Assembly: GCF_035956715.1 (NCBI RefSeq)
Contig: NZ_CP108381.1
Coordinates: 5,302,001 to 5,366,000 of the forward strand
Reading direction: 5' to 3'
Length of the DNA stretch: 64,000 nt
Origin: Nocardia sp. NBC_01329
GTDB taxonomy: Bacteria > Actinomycetota > Actinomycetes > Mycobacteriales > Mycobacteriaceae
How positions within the stretch are numbered: the stretch's first letter is position 1; every line of letters begins with the position of its first letter. The notes beneath the pieces were generated by a model that saw only the letters and a list, made by a program, of their open reading frames with translations, was not told the DNA's origin and did no database searches. The translations under genes were made by a program, and so were the position numbers. This document shows positions 61,932 to 64,000 of this stretch, in pieces.

Positions 61932-63545
61932 TCATATCAGCTCGATGTTCTCGAAATCGGCCAGTCCGTTCCAACCGAAGGTGACACCCCGGACCCGCTC
62001 GGACCAACCGGCCGAGTTGACGTAGTCGAAGATCGGGATGGTCGGCAAATCGCGTAGTAGCAGTGTCTGCGCGCGAGCGACCAGCGCCCATGACGCGGCC
62101 TCGGTCGGCGCCGCCTCGGCGGCCGCGATCAGCGCGTCGAATTCGGGGTTGTGGTAATCGAAATCGTTGGTTTCGGAGTTGCTCAGGAAACCGGGCTCCA
62201 GGAACTGGAGCATGGTCGGATAGTCACCCTGCCATCCGGACCGGAACGCCTTGCCGATGGTCCGCGTGGTGATCTGGTCCCGCAACTGCTTGAACGTCGG
62301 CAGGGCCGCACCGACGGCCTCGATCCCCAGAGTGTTCTTGATGCTGTTGGCGACCGCGTCCACCCATGCCTGGTGATCGCCGTCGGCGTTGTAGGCGATT
62401 TCGAAACGTCCACTCCACGGCGAGATCTCGTCGGCCGCCGCCCACAGCCGACGCGCCTCGTCGGGGTTGTAGTCCAGCACCCGCGCACCGGGCAGGTCGC
62501 CCTCGTAGCCCGGCAGCACCGGGGAGGTGTAGTCCCGCGCGGGGCGGCGGGTGCCCCGGAATATCTTGTCGCCGATGGCCTGCCGCTGGATCGCCATCGA
62601 GATCGCGTGCCGGCGCAACCGGCCTTCCGCACCGCCGAAATGCGGCAGCCCGGGCTGGGTGCCGATCCATTGGTTCTGCGCGGTCGTCGCCGAGGCGGAA
62701 CGATCTCCCAGATCCGCGTCCACCACGGTCAGCGCACTGGCGGGGACCGTATCCAGCACATCCAGGTTGCCGGCCAGCAGATCGGCGTAGGCGGCGTCGA
62801 AATCCGAATAGAAAACGAAGGTCAAGCCCTTGTTCCGAGGTGGACGCCCGCCCCGGTAGTTCTCGCTGGGCACCAGATCCAATTTCACATCGTGCTGCCA
62901 GGCATCGGGGCCGGCGAACCGGTAGGGCCCGTTACCGATCGGGTACTTCCCGAATTCCTCCATATCCGCGTAGGCCGCCTGCGGCAGCGGATAGAAGGGG
63001 GCATAGGCCAACCGGGTCCGGAAATCGATCGTCGGCTCTTTCAGCGCGACGGTGAAGGTGAGGTCGTCGAGTACGCGCAGCCCCGCCATGGTCCGCGCCC
63101 GGGGCGGATCGGCTTGCACATCCTCGAACCCGGCGATAGGCGCATAGGTGTAGCTCTGCAACTGCGCGTTGGTGATCAGGGCGCCGTAGTTCCATGCGTC
63201 GACGAACGAATGCGCTGTCACCGCGGAACCGTCGGAGAACGTCCAGCCCGATTTCAACCTGATCCGGTAGAACTGCTGATCGGTGGTCTCGATGGATTCG
63301 GCGACCTCGTCGTGCAGGCTGCCGTCCGCCGCGATCCGGCGCAGGCCGGCGAACAGCCGGTCCACGATGCGCCCGCCGCCGTTCTCGTTGGTGTTCGACG
63401 GCACCAGCGGATTCTGCGGTTCGGAGCCGTTGACCGCGATGGATTCACCGAGGGCCGGCGTCACCGTACAAGCGGGCAGGATCGTCAGACCGACCAGGAC
63501 CAGCACCGGGCCGACGACCCGCAGCACCCACGACGATCCCCTCAC
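61932..63545 (-). CDS. dppA: peptide-binding lipoprotein of the ABC transporter
   Basis: 537 residues of SBP family 5. Signal peptide SSWVLRVVGPVLVLVGLTILPAC with lipobox LPAC, so Cys is lipidated and the protein is tethered outside the membrane. Binding-domain text: FYRIRLKSGWTFSDGSAVTAHSFVDAWNYG and FDYHNPEFDALI. GTG 63545 is chosen because GGGAGGGTGT precedes it and it gives a proper signal peptide. First gene of dppABCD. Confidence 0.92.
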   Translation of the reverse strand: MRGSSWVLRVVGPVLVLVGLTILPACTVTPALGESIAVNGSEPQNPLVPSNTNENGGGRIVDRLFAGLRRIAADGSLHDEVAESIETTDQQFYRIRLKSGWTFSDGSAVTAHSFVDAWNYGALITNAQLQSYTYAPIAGFEDVQADPPRARTMAGLRVLDDLTFTVALKEPTIDFRTRLAYAPFYPLPQAAYADMEEFGKYPIGNGPYRFAGPDAWQHDVKLDLVPSENYRGGRPPRNKGLTFVFYSDFDAAYADLLAGNLDVLDTVPASALTVVDADLGDRSASATTAQNQWIGTQPGLPHFGGAEGRLRRHAISMAIQRQAIGDKIFRGTRRPARDYTSPVLPGYEGDLPGARVLDYNPDEARRLWAAADEISPWSGRFEIAYNADGDHQAWVDAVANSIKNTLGIEAVGAALPTFKQLRDQITTRTIGKAFRSGWQGDYPTMLQFLEPGFLSNSETNDFDYHNPEFDALIAAAEAAPTEAASWALVARAQTLLLRDLPTIPIFDYVNSAGWSERVRGVTFGWNGLADFENIELI

Positions 63546-63654
63546 ACACCCTCCCGGCTCGTCATTTATCGATGCCTGCACCCCGCAGAGTCGTCTGCAG
63601 AATATAGGCCCCGTTGCGCGATCCCGCCGGGTTCGTGAACTCTCGCATCGATCG

Positions 63655-63696
63655 CCACCACCTCGCGGCCACCACCTCGCGACCACCACCTCGCGA
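63655..63696. repeat. 14-bp tandem repeat, three units
   Basis: CCACCACCTCGCGG followed by two copies of CCACCACCTCGCGA, in the divergent dppA/acs region. Could affect promoter spacing; no known role. Confidence 0.8.
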
Positions 63697-63839
63697 CCGC
63701 CACCGTTCGTCCGCCGCCGACTGCCGCTCACCGGGCACCGGCGACCATTCGTCCCGGGATCACCGCGGCGGGGTGGAGCGAGAGTTTAGGGTCACAGGTG
63801 GCCCCTTATGGTGCAGGTAACGCGAAGGAAGTGACTCAG

Positions 63840-64000
63840 ATGACCGAAACCGCCGATCACCCGGACGCCTACCCGCCGAGCGCGGAGTTCGCTGCCGCGG
63901 CGAATGTCGATGCCGGTATCTACGAGCGTGCCGCGCAGGACCGCGAAACGTTCTGGGCCGAGCAGGCCGATCACCTGCACTGGCACGAGCGGTGGAACCA
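63840..64000 (+). CDS. acs: acetyl-CoA synthetase, N-terminal fragment (runs off window)
   Basis: 53 residues visible: MTETADHPDAYPPSAEF then FWAEQADHLHWHERWN, the start typical of acetate-CoA ligase. AAGGAAG precedes ATG 63840. The position after dppA matches Rv3667 (acs). The active site lies outside the window. Confidence 0.85.
   Translation, partial: MTETADHPDAYPPSAEFAAAANVDAGIYERAAQDRETFWAEQADHLHWHERWN

Overview
The window reads as high-GC actinobacterial chromosome from the order Mycobacteriales, most likely Nocardia or a close relative. The core gene order matches the Mycobacterium tuberculosis Rv3596c-Rv3667 interval almost gene for gene: clpC1, lsr2, lysS, coaX, panD, panC, folK/B/P/E, ftsH, hpt, tilS, dacB, ppa, then holB, topA, cspA, a helicase, the tad pilus locus, ssd, a 6C RNA, a HAD phosphatase, a dpp transporter and acs. 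Genus is an inference; no rRNA is present to settle it.

Layout. 1-5.9 kb: proteostasis and nucleoid genes (clpC1, an FHA protein, lsr2), lysS, then a two-gene cysteine dioxygenase/rhodanese operon. That operon is preceded by a 13-codon leader peptide with two adjacent Cys codons and four mutually complementary segments, which looks like a cysteine-sensing attenuator. 6-16.5 kb: a long minus-strand run for pantothenate/CoA (coaX, panD, panC) and folate (folE, folP, folB, folK), with two conserved membrane proteins and ftsH. Reading frames overlap by GTGA or ATGA. 16.8-23 kb: an accessory block (PH-like/SHOCT protein, DUF1266, DUF2277, aldehyde dehydrogenase plus SDR, LysR) inserted between ftsH and hpt relative to M. 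tuberculosis. 23-28 kb: hpt, tilS, a DUF2342 metalloprotease, dacB and ppa, ending in a repeat-rich convergent junction.

28-41.7 kb is a second accessory block. It holds a dienoyl-CoA isomerase-like crotonase, a YbaK-like deacylase, a flavin reductase, a very large Pls/PosA-type peptide synthetase (adenylation, carrier, then three membrane/left-handed-helix modules) directly coupled to an M1 metallopeptidase, small membrane proteins, an alpha/beta hydrolase, a quinone oxidoreductase, a TetR-regulated pair of small membrane proteins, decayed gene remnants and tRNA-Thr(CGU). 41.7-50.5 kb: holB, a DinB protein, topA, a 36-bp minisatellite, cspA and an MrfA-like helicase. 50.7-55.8 kb: an overlapping tad (Flp pilus-like) operon. 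55.8-64 kb: 6C sRNA, HAD phosphatase, a degenerate Fic-like protein, dppABCD and the start of acs.

The most unusual material lies between genes: the cysteine leader, a hairpin repeat whose edge supplies the stop codon of two different genes, nested inverted and tandem repeats after ppa, the minisatellite beside topA, and at least eight genes whose -10 element lies 6-7 nt before the start codon, as expected for leaderless mRNAs.
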